A stretch of DNA of 33,169 nt from Deltaproteobacteria bacterium (lineage in GTDB: Bacteria > Desulfobacterota > Dissulfuribacteria > Dissulfuribacterales > QOAL01): positions 1 to 33,169 of the forward strand of contig JALWNK010000071.1 in the NCBI GenBank assembly GCA_026995935.1, in the 5' to 3' direction. The translations under genes were made by a program, and so were the position numbers. Below the pieces are notes generated by a model. The model saw only the letters and a program-made list of their open reading frames with translations, searched no databases and was not told the origin of the DNA. Of the stretch, positions 1-7,268 are shown piece after piece (positions within the stretch are counted from its first letter, which is position 1; every line of letters begins with the position of its first letter).

Positions 1-673
1 TTCTCAAGGCCATCACCACGTCGGCATCCCTTACCGCCTGCCTCAAATCGTACAATGCGCGGCATCCAAGCGTTTCTATGCCAGGAGGCATCATGGTTGC
101 CGGGCCGCAGACCGTGACTTTTGCCCCCATTTTTGAAAAGGCCAGGATATCTGAATGGGCAACCCTGCTGTGGGCAATGTCACCTATTATGGTGATGTTA
201 AGCCCCTCAATCCTCCCAAAGTGCTCCTTTACAGACATAAGGTCAAGAAGTGCCTGGGATGGGTGTTCGTTTGTCCCGTCTCCTGCATTGATCACGGCGG
301 AATTGATGTATCTGGCCAGAAGGTGTGGCGCGCCCGACATGGAGTGACGCATAACTATTATGTCCGGCCTCATGGCCTCTATGTTCCTGGCGGTGTCTAT
401 GAGGGTTTCTCCCTTTACCACGCTGCTGGTGCTGGCAGAGATTCCTACTGTGTCTGCGCTCAGCCTCTTGGCGGCAAGCTCAAAGGAGAGCTTTGTCCTG
501 GTGCTTGGCTCGAAAAATAGGTTTACAATGGTCCTGCCCCTCAGGGGCGGCACCTTTTTGATGGGTCTTTCAAGGATCTCCTTCAGGGATTCGGCAGTAT
601 CGAGTATGAAGGATATCTCCTTACGATCCAGGTGGGATATGCCAAGTATGTGTCTGCTCTTCAGTTTTGTCAT
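1..673 (-). CDS. pyrB: Aspartate carbamoyltransferase catalytic subunit, 3' end missing
   Basis: This gene encodes the cytoplasmic enzyme that joins carbamoyl phosphate and L-aspartate to make N-carbamoyl-L-aspartate, the committed step of pyrimidine synthesis. The reading frame runs from the ATG at 673 off the left window edge, so about 224 residues of a roughly 310-residue family are visible. Translation shows the carbamoyl-phosphate loop FFEPSTRTK near residue 55, then SASTSSVVKGET, MRHSMSGAPH and INAGDGTNEHPSQALLDL, and the start of the second domain (IIGDIAHSRVAHSD). The N-terminal extension resembles the long bacterial form. The three bases before the ATG follow directly on the T-tract of a terminator hairpin, so expression probably depends on read-through from the por operon or on a controlled attenuator. 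Whether a dihydroorotase gene follows cannot be seen. Confidence 0.95.
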   Translation of the reverse strand, partial: MTKLKSRHILGISHLDRKEISFILDTAESLKEILERPIKKVPPLRGRTIVNLFFEPSTRTKLSFELAAKRLSADTVGISASTSSVVKGETLIDTARNIEAMRPDIIVMRHSMSGAPHLLARYINSAVINAGDGTNEHPSQALLDLMSVKEHFGRIEGLNITIIGDIAHSRVAHSDILAFSKMGAKVTVCGPATMMPPGIETLGCRALYDLRQAVRDADVVMALR

Positions 674-676
674 GCC

Positions 677-716
677 AAAAAAAAGCCCCCTTTCTTTTGA
701 AAGGAGGCTTGTTTTT
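677..716 (-). terminator. Intrinsic terminator between porB and pyrB; possible attenuator
   Basis: An 11-bp stem (arms 683-693 and 700-710, one G-U pair in the minus-strand RNA) closes a 6-base loop. On the minus strand it is followed by eight T residues (684-677), and then by GGC and the pyrB ATG. It should end porGDAB transcripts. The 3' arm carries a GGGGG run 11-15 bases before the ATG, which is the only Shine-Dalgarno-like stretch for pyrB. A T-rich stretch on the other side makes the hairpin potentially bidirectional. Confidence 0.85.
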
Positions 717-725
717 GTTTGCCCC

Positions 726-1664
726 TTAGTCCATTTCAGCGAGCCTCAGTAGCTTCTCGTATTCTGCATCCACCCTTCTTTGGATGTACTCGATGTGCTC
801 CTCGTCCAGGTGGCGGAAGCGCCTCTGGCCCTTGAGATACTCGGTAACGGGCTTTGGCTTGGTTATCTTCCTGCTGATTATGTAACGGCCTTCAATGACC
901 TCGTAGAGGGGGAAGACCTTGGTCTCAACGGCCAGCCTGGATATCTCAATGGAACGCTCACCTGCTGAACCCCAGCCTGTTGGGCATGGAGAGTATATGT
1001 GAACGTAGGCAGGGCCCTTGACCAGGGCGGCCTTCTTGACCTTGTTCATGAGGTCAACAAAGTAGGCAGGTGAGGCAGTTGCCACATATGGAATGTTGTG
1101 GGCCACCATTATGGCCGGAACATTCTTCTTCCAGGTCACCTGTCCGAAGCTCTTTTTGCCCGGTGGGCTGGTTGTTGTCATGGCGCCGTAGGGTGTACAG
1201 CCTGAACGCTGAACTCCTGTGTTCATGTACGCCTCGTTGTCAAGGCATACGTAGAGGAAGTCATGACCCCTTTCCATGGCACCGGAGATGAACTGAAGAC
1301 CAATGTCTCCAGTGGCGCCGTCACCGCCAACCGCCAGGATATCAACATGCTTCTTTGGTATCTTGCCCTTTCTGGCAAGTACTCTCCTTGCAGACTCCAC
1401 GCCTGAGGCAACGGAGGCGGCATTCTCGAAGGCAATGTGTATCCATGGCACCTTCCAGGCGGTGTGTGGATATGGAGATGTGATGATCTCCATGCAACCC
1501 GTTGCATTACAAACTATTACATCCTTGCCAAGGGCCTTCATGACCATCCTCAGGGCAAGCACCTCGCCGCAGCCCTGGCATGCCCTGTGCCCCGATGACA
1601 AGGGTTCATCCTTTGGTAGATTCTTTGCCTTAAAGCCTTTGAATTTTTCGAATTCTGGTATCAT
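726..1664 (-). CDS. porB: Pyruvate:ferredoxin oxidoreductase, beta subunit
   Basis: This is the thiamine-diphosphate-binding subunit of the four-subunit enzyme that oxidises pyruvate and CoA to acetyl-CoA and CO2 and reduces ferredoxin. At 312 residues it has the usual PorB length. The N-terminal part carries C29-x2-C32 and C52/C57 (motifs CQGCGE and CNATGC), expected ligands of the proximal [4Fe-4S] cluster, with a further cysteine in YSPCPTGWG. The ThDP/Mg motif is GGDGATGDIG followed by the LDNEAYMNTG segment. Its ATG overlaps the porA stop by 4 bases, indicating translational coupling. The phrase ITSPYPHTAWKVPW favours pyruvate over 2-oxoglutarate as substrate, but a related 2-oxoacid cannot be excluded by sequence alone. 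Confidence 0.93.
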   Translation of the reverse strand: MIPEFEKFKGFKAKNLPKDEPLSSGHRACQGCGEVLALRMVMKALGKDVIVCNATGCMEIITSPYPHTAWKVPWIHIAFENAASVASGVESARRVLARKGKIPKKHVDILAVGGDGATGDIGLQFISGAMERGHDFLYVCLDNEAYMNTGVQRSGCTPYGAMTTTSPPGKKSFGQVTWKKNVPAIMVAHNIPYVATASPAYFVDLMNKVKKAALVKGPAYVHIYSPCPTGWGSAGERSIEISRLAVETKVFPLYEVIEGRYIISRKITKPKPVTEYLKGQRRFRHLDEEHIEYIQRRVDAEYEKLLRLAEMD

Positions 1665-2839
1665 TTTTCCCGCACCCCAATCACTTCGTAGAGTTCTCTT
1701 GGACGTTTCTTGGCAAATGCCCTTGCCTTGTCCACGATTTCTTCAAAACGTTCCACCGTTACGTCCCTTCCGCCAAGACCGGCCACGAAGCTGAATATCT
1801 TCGGTGCTCCGGGGATCTTGTAGAAGAGGGAACGCAGTTCTGCCCCAACAGGACCGCACAGGGCCCCTGGTGGCAGGCACCGGTCTATGACTGCCAGGAC
1901 CTTGGCCTTTCCTACCGCCTTTCTGAATTCCTGGCCAGGGAAGGGCCTCCACAGGCGGATTCTCAAGAGACCAACCTTCTGTCCGGCGTCCCTCATGGCA
2001 TCCACTGCAGTCATTGCGGTTTCGGAGATACTGCCCATGGTTACAAGCAGCACCTCTGCGTCTTCTGTCCTGTAGGATTCCACGGGATTGTACTTTCTTC
2101 CAAAGATTTCCTCAAACTCATCCCATGCCTTGAGGATATATCTCTTGGCCTTTTTCATTGCCTTGTCATGGGCAACCTTGGCCTCGGTGTAGACCTCAGG
2201 AATTCCAACAGGCCCCATGCTTATTGGACGCCTTGGATCAAGCTTGTAACGGGGCTTGAACGGGGGAAGGAACTTGTCCACTTCTTCCTGGTCAGGAAGC
2301 TCTATTGGCTCAATGACGTGACTCAGGGTGAAACCGTCGATGTTTACGATCATTGGCAGGGAGACGTTTCTGTCCTCTGCCACCCGGAAGGCGTGAAGTG
2401 TAAGGTCCACTGCCTCCTGGCCGTTTTCTGCAAAGGTCTGAATCCAGCCGATATCCCTTTGAACCATAATGTCCTGGTGATCATTCCAGATGCTGATTGG
2501 TGCGGACATTGCCCTGTTGGCAACCACCATCACAATGGGAAGCCTCATGGTGCTGGGGATGTAAAGGATCTCGCTCATGAGGCTGAGCCCCTGGGAGCTT
2601 GAGGAGGTAAAGGTCCTTGCCCCAGCCGCAATGGAGCCGCAGCAGCAGCTCATTGCTGCGTGTTCGCTCTCTACAGGGACGAACTCTGCATCCACTTCCC
2701 CGTTTGCCACCATCTCTGACAAATGTTCCACAATATGGGTCTGGGGTGTGATGGGGTAGGCAGGTATGACCTCTGCCCTTGCCAGACCAACTGCCTCAGC
2801 GATTGCAATCGAAACTTCTATTCCCACGCGTTTTGACAT
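1661..2839 (-). CDS. porA: Pyruvate:ferredoxin oxidoreductase, alpha subunit
   Basis: This 392-residue protein is the pyrimidine-binding (PYR) and domain-II subunit of POR. The start reads EVIPAYPITPQTHIVEHLSE, the family signature for the substrate/ThDP side. It is followed by VESEHAAMSCCCGSIAAGART, the conserved glutamate and CoA-side region, and by SSSQGLSLMSEILY. The C-terminal half matches the transketolase C-like domain (VLLVTMGSISETAMTAVD; RPFPG). It lies 4 bases after porD and overlaps porB by 4 bases, as expected for subunits made in fixed ratio. Length and order match the porGDAB arrangement known from hyperthermophiles and several anaerobic bacteria, rather than the single-chain POR of many other bacteria. 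Confidence 0.93.
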   Translation of the reverse strand: MSKRVGIEVSIAIAEAVGLARAEVIPAYPITPQTHIVEHLSEMVANGEVDAEFVPVESEHAAMSCCCGSIAAGARTFTSSSSQGLSLMSEILYIPSTMRLPIVMVVANRAMSAPISIWNDHQDIMVQRDIGWIQTFAENGQEAVDLTLHAFRVAEDRNVSLPMIVNIDGFTLSHVIEPIELPDQEEVDKFLPPFKPRYKLDPRRPISMGPVGIPEVYTEAKVAHDKAMKKAKRYILKAWDEFEEIFGRKYNPVESYRTEDAEVLLVTMGSISETAMTAVDAMRDAGQKVGLLRIRLWRPFPGQEFRKAVGKAKVLAVIDRCLPPGALCGPVGAELRSLFYKIPGAPKIFSFVAGLGGRDVTVERFEEIVDKARAFAKKRPRELYEVIGVREK

Positions 2840-2843
2840 GATA

Positions 2844-3137
2844 TTACCCCTCCTCCGGAACCATCGTTATGGCATCTTTGGGGCACTCGTGGGCGCATAT
2901 GCCACAACCCTTGCAATATTCCAAGTCCACCACAAAGTATCCATCCTCGTCCTGACTGTAAGCCATATCCGGGCAAAACACCCAGCACATGCCGCACTTG
3001 ATGCACTTTTCCTTGTCAACCACTGGCCTCTGAGAGCGCCAATCCCCGGTCCTGAAGTTCGCAGCGTTGCCAGGCTCCAGGATATGGCATCCAAAGGTTA
3101 TTGTTTTCCAGCCTACTATGGCGTCTGAATTGGCCAT
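2844..3137 (-). CDS. porD: Pyruvate:ferredoxin oxidoreductase, delta subunit (2[4Fe-4S] ferredoxin-like)
   Basis: The 97-residue protein has two classical [4Fe-4S] motifs, CIKCGMCWVFCP (about residues 43-54) and CKGCGICAHECP (about 74-85). It therefore relays electrons from the catalytic subunits to external ferredoxin. The approximately 40-residue N-terminal extension (TGDWRSQRPVVD) is the usual lead-in of PorD rather than of a free ferredoxin. The gene sits 30 bases after porG and 4 bases before porA, so it is certainly part of the operon. A start at 3137 is supported by the upstream AAGGAG-like purine run. Nothing unusual is seen. Confidence 0.93.
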   Translation of the reverse strand: MANSDAIVGWKTITFGCHILEPGNAANFRTGDWRSQRPVVDKEKCIKCGMCWVFCPDMAYSQDEDGYFVVDLEYCKGCGICAHECPKDAITMVPEEG

Positions 3138-3167
3138 ATCACAAACTCCTTAATATTTTTGGTTTTG

Positions 3168-3716
3168 TTATCCAGCAATTACTGTCTCGTTATAGGCCCT
3201 GTCCAATGCAGCCTTGTTTTTCTCTGCCAACCTGCCGAAACGCTTCTCAAGGGCCTCGAAAAGGGCGTCCTTGTTAACAATGCCTGTTGCCTTTAAAAGG
3301 GCCCCAAGCATGGTGGTGTTGGTGATGGGCAGGCCCAGCTCCTCAGTGGCTATCTTAGTTGCATCCACCATGGCGAGCTTGGACTTGATACCAAACTTGT
3401 CCCTGATTTCATCTTCTGAAAGCTCTGTGTTGAGAACGACAATGCCGTCATCCTTGAGTCCCTCGGCCACATTGACTAGCGCTGGAAGAGACGGATCCAG
3501 CACCATGACGATGTCCGGATGGTAGACCTTTTCCCTGGTCCTGATCTGGCTGTCGCTAACCCGGATAAATGCTGCAACCGGTGCACCCCTCCTCTCAGGG
3601 CCAAAGCTGGGGAAGGCCTGGGCATACTTTCCTTCAGCAATTGCGGCGGTAGCAACAAGCTCTGCAGAGGTAACACCTCCCTGTCCGCCTCGGCCATGAA
3701 TTCTTACTTCTTTCAT
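3168..3716 (-). CDS. porG: Pyruvate:ferredoxin oxidoreductase, gamma subunit
   Basis: The first gene of the por operon encodes a 182-residue protein that opens with KEVRIHGRGGQGGVTSAELV, the glycine-rich signature of the POR/KOR gamma domain. It continues with AQAFPSFGPERRGAPVAAFIRVSD and ends with a helical dimerisation segment. In the related complexes this domain contacts CoA and the PorA chain. The ATG at 3716 is preceded by AGGAG at 3724-3728. A promoter and a structured leader lie upstream (separate entries), so control of the whole operon probably acts ahead of this gene. Confidence 0.93.
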   Translation of the reverse strand: MKEVRIHGRGGQGGVTSAELVATAAIAEGKYAQAFPSFGPERRGAPVAAFIRVSDSQIRTREKVYHPDIVMVLDPSLPALVNVAEGLKDDGIVVLNTELSEDEIRDKFGIKSKLAMVDATKIATEELGLPITNTTMLGALLKATGIVNKDALFEALEKRFGRLAEKNKAALDRAYNETVIAG

Positions 3717-3753
3717 TGGTGATCTCCTATGTTTTGTTATGGATTTCCAACGA

Positions 3754-3834
3754 CTGGTTCACGAGTGTATGATGTGAAATGCATCATCTTGTCTTTCCTG
3801 AAGGCCGACAGATGGCCTCTTTAGGGTGAACCAG
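3754..3834 (-). ncRNA. Candidate structured 5' leader of porGDAB (three-way junction)
   Basis: In the minus-strand RNA a perfect 9-bp outer stem (CUGGUUCAC at 3834-3826 with GUGAACCAG at 3762-3754) encloses two hairpins. One has a 5-bp stem and 7-base loop (3818-3802); the other has a 6-bp stem AUGAUG/CAUCAU and 7-base loop (3787-3769). The joining segments are CCUAAAG, a 14-base purine-rich strand and ACACUC. It lies between a good promoter and the porG start, 37 bases before the ATG. It does not match any riboswitch consensus I recall. Folding is by eye only. Confidence 0.45.
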
Positions 3835-3855
3835 AATTCAAAAAAACTGCCTCAC

Positions 3856-3884
3856 TGTTTACATGCCGCCATACCCTTTGTCAA
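3856..3884 (-). promoter_or_regulatory. Candidate sigma-70-type promoter of porGDAB
   Basis: On the minus strand a perfect TTGACA (3884-3879) is followed after exactly 17 bases by TAAACA (3861-3856). The -35 box matches the consensus fully while the -10 box is weak. This predicts a start near 3849 and an untranslated leader of about 130 bases before porG. Nothing else in the 208-base gap 3717-3924 looks as promoter-like. Confidence 0.5.
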
Positions 3885-3924
3885 GAGACTTTGGCCTCAA
3901 AAGTTTGGGTGGTAACCTTGTCAC

Positions 3925-4233
3925 CTACAACTTTTTTCTTTGGATGCCTGCCTGGGAAGGATCTGCCAGCATGTATATTCTCACCTTCCTGCTGCGAGGA
4001 AATTCCCGTTTCATCATGGCCTTCAGATGGCGCTGGAGCTCCTTTGACGTGCAGGATATTTCCCGGTTCTCATAGCCCCTTTCCCTCAAAACGAAAGAGT
4101 CAGGGGATTCCTTGAGCACCGTTATGCCCCTGTTGCGCTTGTAGGATAGCATCTCAAGCCCGCTTCCTTCCTGGGCCTTTTTGAGGCTGTTTAGAACCTT
4201 TCTAAGGGCGCTTTCAATGTTTACCAGGGCCAT
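3925..4233 (-). CDS. Small basic protein of unknown function
   Basis: This 102-residue frame begins 20 bases inside the end of the DUF166-like gene, with GGAAAG a few bases before the ATG, so it is likely translated with its neighbour. The protein is rich in lysine and arginine and starts with a probable amphipathic helix (ALRKVLNSLKKAQEGSG). A central strand-like part follows (GITVLKESPDSFVLRERGYENREISC), then a basic helix (KELQRHLKAMMKREF), ending in KVRIYMLADPSQ. There is no signal peptide, membrane segment or metal motif, and only one cysteine. I do not recognise a family. The basic surface would fit nucleic acid or an acidic protein as partner, but that is a guess. Confidence 0.7.
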   Translation of the reverse strand: MALVNIESALRKVLNSLKKAQEGSGLEMLSYKRNRGITVLKESPDSFVLRERGYENREISCTSKELQRHLKAMMKREFPRSRKVRIYMLADPSQAGIQRKKL

Positions 4234-4885
4234 GGTCTTTCCTTTTAAGTGCGTTGTCTATGGCCTTTTTAAGGGCTGCCTTATGGACCTCCCCTGCAAA
4301 GTGAAGGGCGCTCTTTCCGCTTACAGGGTCAAAATCAGACGGGTCTGAAAGGCAAAGGTACTGAACACGCCTGGAAATTTCTGTTGGGGCCTTTTCTATC
4401 TCGGTACCAATGAGCTCTCGCACCACCTGATAGGTTGCCCCGCAGGAGGCAGCCCTCTTTACGCGTACGTCCGAAATCCTGCCGTCTTCTATCTCCACCT
4501 CATACTCTGGCACTCCAAATTGCTGGCCGTAGGCCCCAAGCCCCTCTTTCTTGCCAAGGCCGCAGCAGGTAAATGGGCAGATGGCACCAGGTATTTGCTG
4601 TCCTGAGGCAATAACCGGAATGCCCTTTTTGTTGCAAAGTCTTACCAGATATTCGGAAAGATCCGGGTGCTTCAGAAAGTTGAGCACAAGGTCCCCATGA
4701 AAATCCTCGCTTATGTACTCGTCAGGCTCATCAATAATGGGGGGAAGGGGTGCTTCAATGTTAAAGACCTTTGCAATTTCCATGTCCCGTCCGTAAACCT
4801 CTATCCCAGCTATCTTGTAGTCGCCTGAGCCCCTTTCCTCAAAGATGACGAGCCTTTGGGGCCGTTTTGATCTTTCCTCTGCCAT
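4214..4885 (-). CDS. DUF166-like cysteine-containing protein
   Basis: The 223-residue protein resembles the DUF166 family (PF02593) of anaerobic bacteria and methanogens, whose function I regard as unsettled; some entries carry an old thymidylate-synthase label. Visible marks are VNLFLKHPDLSEYL-like helices and an ASGQQIPGAICPFTCCGLGKK segment with C103, C107 and C108. C148 in RAASCGATYQVVREL and C178 in VQYLCLSDPSDFD follow, a spacing that could hold an Fe-S cluster or another metal. No signal peptide is present, so it is cytoplasmic. It starts 4 bases after the VWA gene and overlaps the next small gene, so all four genes from 8087 down look like one operon. Family assignment is from recall of motifs and should be treated as probable. 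Confidence 0.65.
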   Translation of the reverse strand: MAEERSKRPQRLVIFEERGSGDYKIAGIEVYGRDMEIAKVFNIEAPLPPIIDEPDEYISEDFHGDLVLNFLKHPDLSEYLVRLCNKKGIPVIASGQQIPGAICPFTCCGLGKKEGLGAYGQQFGVPEYEVEIEDGRISDVRVKRAASCGATYQVVRELIGTEIEKAPTEISRRVQYLCLSDPSDFDPVSGKSALHFAGEVHKAALKKAIDNALKRKDHGPGKH

Positions 4886-4889
4886 GATG

Positions 4890-7265
4890 TCAGGTGGTCA
4901 GAATCCTGTATATCTCTGGCACCCTCTTGTGAAGAAGTTTTACGTCTGGCACCAGAATGAAGTTTGCAGCCCCATACATCCTTGGAAGGTACTGCCTTGC
5001 CTCCTTGTCTATGGTGATGCAAAAGGGCTTTATGCCCTGCTGCCGTGCCTCAAAGAGGGCCATTCGCGTATCCTCTATGGCGTATGGGCCCTTGTATTCG
5101 TCATAGTCTTCGGGTTTTCCGTCACTCAGGGTGAGAAGTATCTTTACCCGCGCATCCACCTCCTTGAGCTTTTCTGTTGAGTGCCTGATTGCAGGGCCCA
5201 TCCTGGTGTAGTCCTTTGGGCTTATCCCAGTGATCCTGGCCTTTACCTGATAGGAAAACTCATCCTTGAAGTCCTTTATTACGAAATACTGGCATCCTGT
5301 TCGCCTCATGCCTGAAAAACCAAATATGGAGTACTGATCGCCAACGCATTCCATGGCAGTTGAAAGAAGCACCAGGGACTCCTTTATGGCCCTGTTTATC
5401 CAGCCTTCGGTGGAAGCACTCATGTCCACCAGGAAGAGGACGGCTATGTCGCGCCTGTTCTGAATGAGCCTGTGATAAAGATTTTCAGACGGACTCAGCC
5501 TGGCCTTGATATCGGTGTAGGCCTCCACAAAGGCGTCTATGTCCACCTCCTGTCCATCCCTTTGTCTCTTCACCACCTTGTAGTCCTGCCGTATCATTTC
5601 AAACTGGCGCCTCAGCGCCTCCACCTGGCCCTTGTAGGTCTTAAGGACATCTCTTACAAAGCTTCCAGATGAGCCCTTGGCAGTCATCTCCTTGAGGGTG
5701 CACCAGTTCTGCCTGTAGTCCGAGCGCCTGAAATCCCACTCTGGATACAAATGAAAAGAAAAGGCAGGCGCCTGATCTTCTGTTTCGGTAACGCAAAGCC
5801 TTGGGTCGTAGAGACCTGTGGCAAGGTCAAGGGCGGATGAGACGTAAAAACTCGGAACCTGGCCAAGGTCCTGAACTATTTCCCTGGATACCTCTGCCAG
5901 TTTCTCAAGAAGCTCCTCGTTTCCCTGAAGCTGTAGATGGGAGATCAGCTCCTGCTGAAGGGCCTCGTCCCTTTCTTCCTTTTTTGCACCGCTTATTATC
6001 ATGGCCAGGGCCTCTTTCACATCTTCTAGGCCAAGGCCTGCTCCTTTGGCGGGCTCTTCTGCCTCTCCTCCGGCTTCGCCCTGGCGTTTGTCCGCCTTTG
6101 CCACAAGGCTTCCAAGTATCTGAACGAAGTTTTCTTCAAGCTCCTTTCTTCTCTGCCTGATCTTCGTATCAAGTGCTCCTAAATTCAGGGAGCCCACGTG
6201 GGGAAGAAGCCTGGATACGGGGCCAAAGTCAATGGGCCCAAAAAGGAGAAGTTGCCTGACAAGGCAAAAGGTGTCAAGGACGCTGCTTTCTGGACGGCAA
6301 AGGGCAAGGGCATGGCCCCTTATGTCCGGGTCCTGGATAAGCGATTCATCCTTAAAACCGTAAATTATGAAGCGCACAAGTTCACCAACAGGGCCTGAAA
6401 GCCCCCTGATTTCGCCTTGGTATCTTTCAAGAATGAGCTTCTTAAAAAGGTCCATGTCCCTGGCAATGCCCTTAAACTCCCTGGAAAGATGCTGCTCAAG
6501 GCGTATGAGATCTGCCAGGCAAAAGTAGGCTTCAACATCCGTTTCCGGGAACTGCTCCTTTAAAAGCCTTAAAAGGAGCACCACTGCCGGGGGCCTTTCC
6601 CCTTTTTCTGGCCATTTCAGTTCGGGGAACAGCCCTTTTAGCCTGTCTTCCGGGCACAGAAAGCTCTTGTAACGTATCTGGGCGCACTTATGTATGGCAC
6701 AGACGCGGAAAAAAAGGCGGTTATCCTGCCTTGAAGGAAAAAGGGAAAAGGAGCCGGGCATCCAGATGGTCTCTGTATCGGTAGAAGGCATCCTTGAAGG
6801 CTTGAAGACAACGCTTTTTCCAGAAAGTCCACAGGCAAGCATACTTAGTCCAAGGGAGGTCTCTTCAAGGGTTGCTACGCGCCTTTCCCCTCCATATCTG
6901 AGGGTCGTCTCCTGCGGATTTGAAAAGAAGTCCCTGGCTGGATGAAGCCCCTTTGACTCGTAGATGGAAAGGGCCTCTGTCACCCATTCTTCAAGCTGGT
7001 CAACGCTCAAGAAGGAAAGGGCCCTTTCAACGTTTTCCATGAAGCTAAAGGCCAAAAGATCAGACACGGAGCAGGCAATGAGTTTTACAAGCCTTAGAAC
7101 AGGCCCGATCTTGTCATTTGGCAGGGGCCTAAGAAATTCCACTGCATTTTCCACGTGGCAAGAACCAATGGTGTCTGTAAAAAAGATGTTCAAAAGGGCC
7201 TGCTTCAGGGCCTCGTCCCTCTTTTCTGTGGGTGTTGTTTCCTGTCTTTCTGTTAGAACCTGCAT
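4890..7265 (-). CDS. CbbO/NorD-like VWA-domain protein
   Basis: At 791 residues this matches the length of CbbO better than the shorter NorD. The C-terminal von Willebrand A domain (about 605-791) has a complete MIDAS: DMSAS at 614-618, the threonine of DYTRMGP near 687 and the aspartate of LSDGKPEDYDE near 715. The N-terminal 450 residues are mostly helical and lack signal or membrane segments; an acidic, lysine-rich linker (about 385-430) precedes the last third. In known systems such a protein binds a client enzyme through the MIDAS and is worked by a CbbQ/NorQ hexamer that remodels or inserts metal into the client. Its stop is 4 bases before the DUF166-like gene, and the ATPase gene ends 3 bases upstream. 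The client here is unknown. Confidence 0.85.
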   Translation of the reverse strand: MQVLTERQETTPTEKRDEALKQALLNIFFTDTIGSCHVENAVEFLRPLPNDKIGPVLRLVKLIACSVSDLLAFSFMENVERALSFLSVDQLEEWVTEALSIYESKGLHPARDFFSNPQETTLRYGGERRVATLEETSLGLSMLACGLSGKSVVFKPSRMPSTDTETIWMPGSFSLFPSRQDNRLFFRVCAIHKCAQIRYKSFLCPEDRLKGLFPELKWPEKGERPPAVVLLLRLLKEQFPETDVEAYFCLADLIRLEQHLSREFKGIARDMDLFKKLILERYQGEIRGLSGPVGELVRFIIYGFKDESLIQDPDIRGHALALCRPESSVLDTFCLVRQLLLFGPIDFGPVSRLLPHVGSLNLGALDTKIRQRRKELEENFVQILGSLVAKADKRQGEAGGEAEEPAKGAGLGLEDVKEALAMIISGAKKEERDEALQQELISHLQLQGNEELLEKLAEVSREIVQDLGQVPSFYVSSALDLATGLYDPRLCVTETEDQAPAFSFHLYPEWDFRRSDYRQNWCTLKEMTAKGSSGSFVRDVLKTYKGQVEALRRQFEMIRQDYKVVKRQRDGQEVDIDAFVEAYTDIKARLSPSENLYHRLIQNRRDIAVLFLVDMSASTEGWINRAIKESLVLLSTAMECVGDQYSIFGFSGMRRTGCQYFVIKDFKDEFSYQVKARITGISPKDYTRMGPAIRHSTEKLKEVDARVKILLTLSDGKPEDYDEYKGPYAIEDTRMALFEARQQGIKPFCITIDKEARQYLPRMYGAANFILVPDVKLLHKRVPEIYRILTT

Positions 7266-7268
7266 GAT

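Noticed and set aside
3754-3834. Purine riboswitch in front of porG
   Set aside because: The three-stem shape with 7-base loops is similar, but the conserved junction bases of purine riboswitches are missing and the 14-base joining strand is too long.
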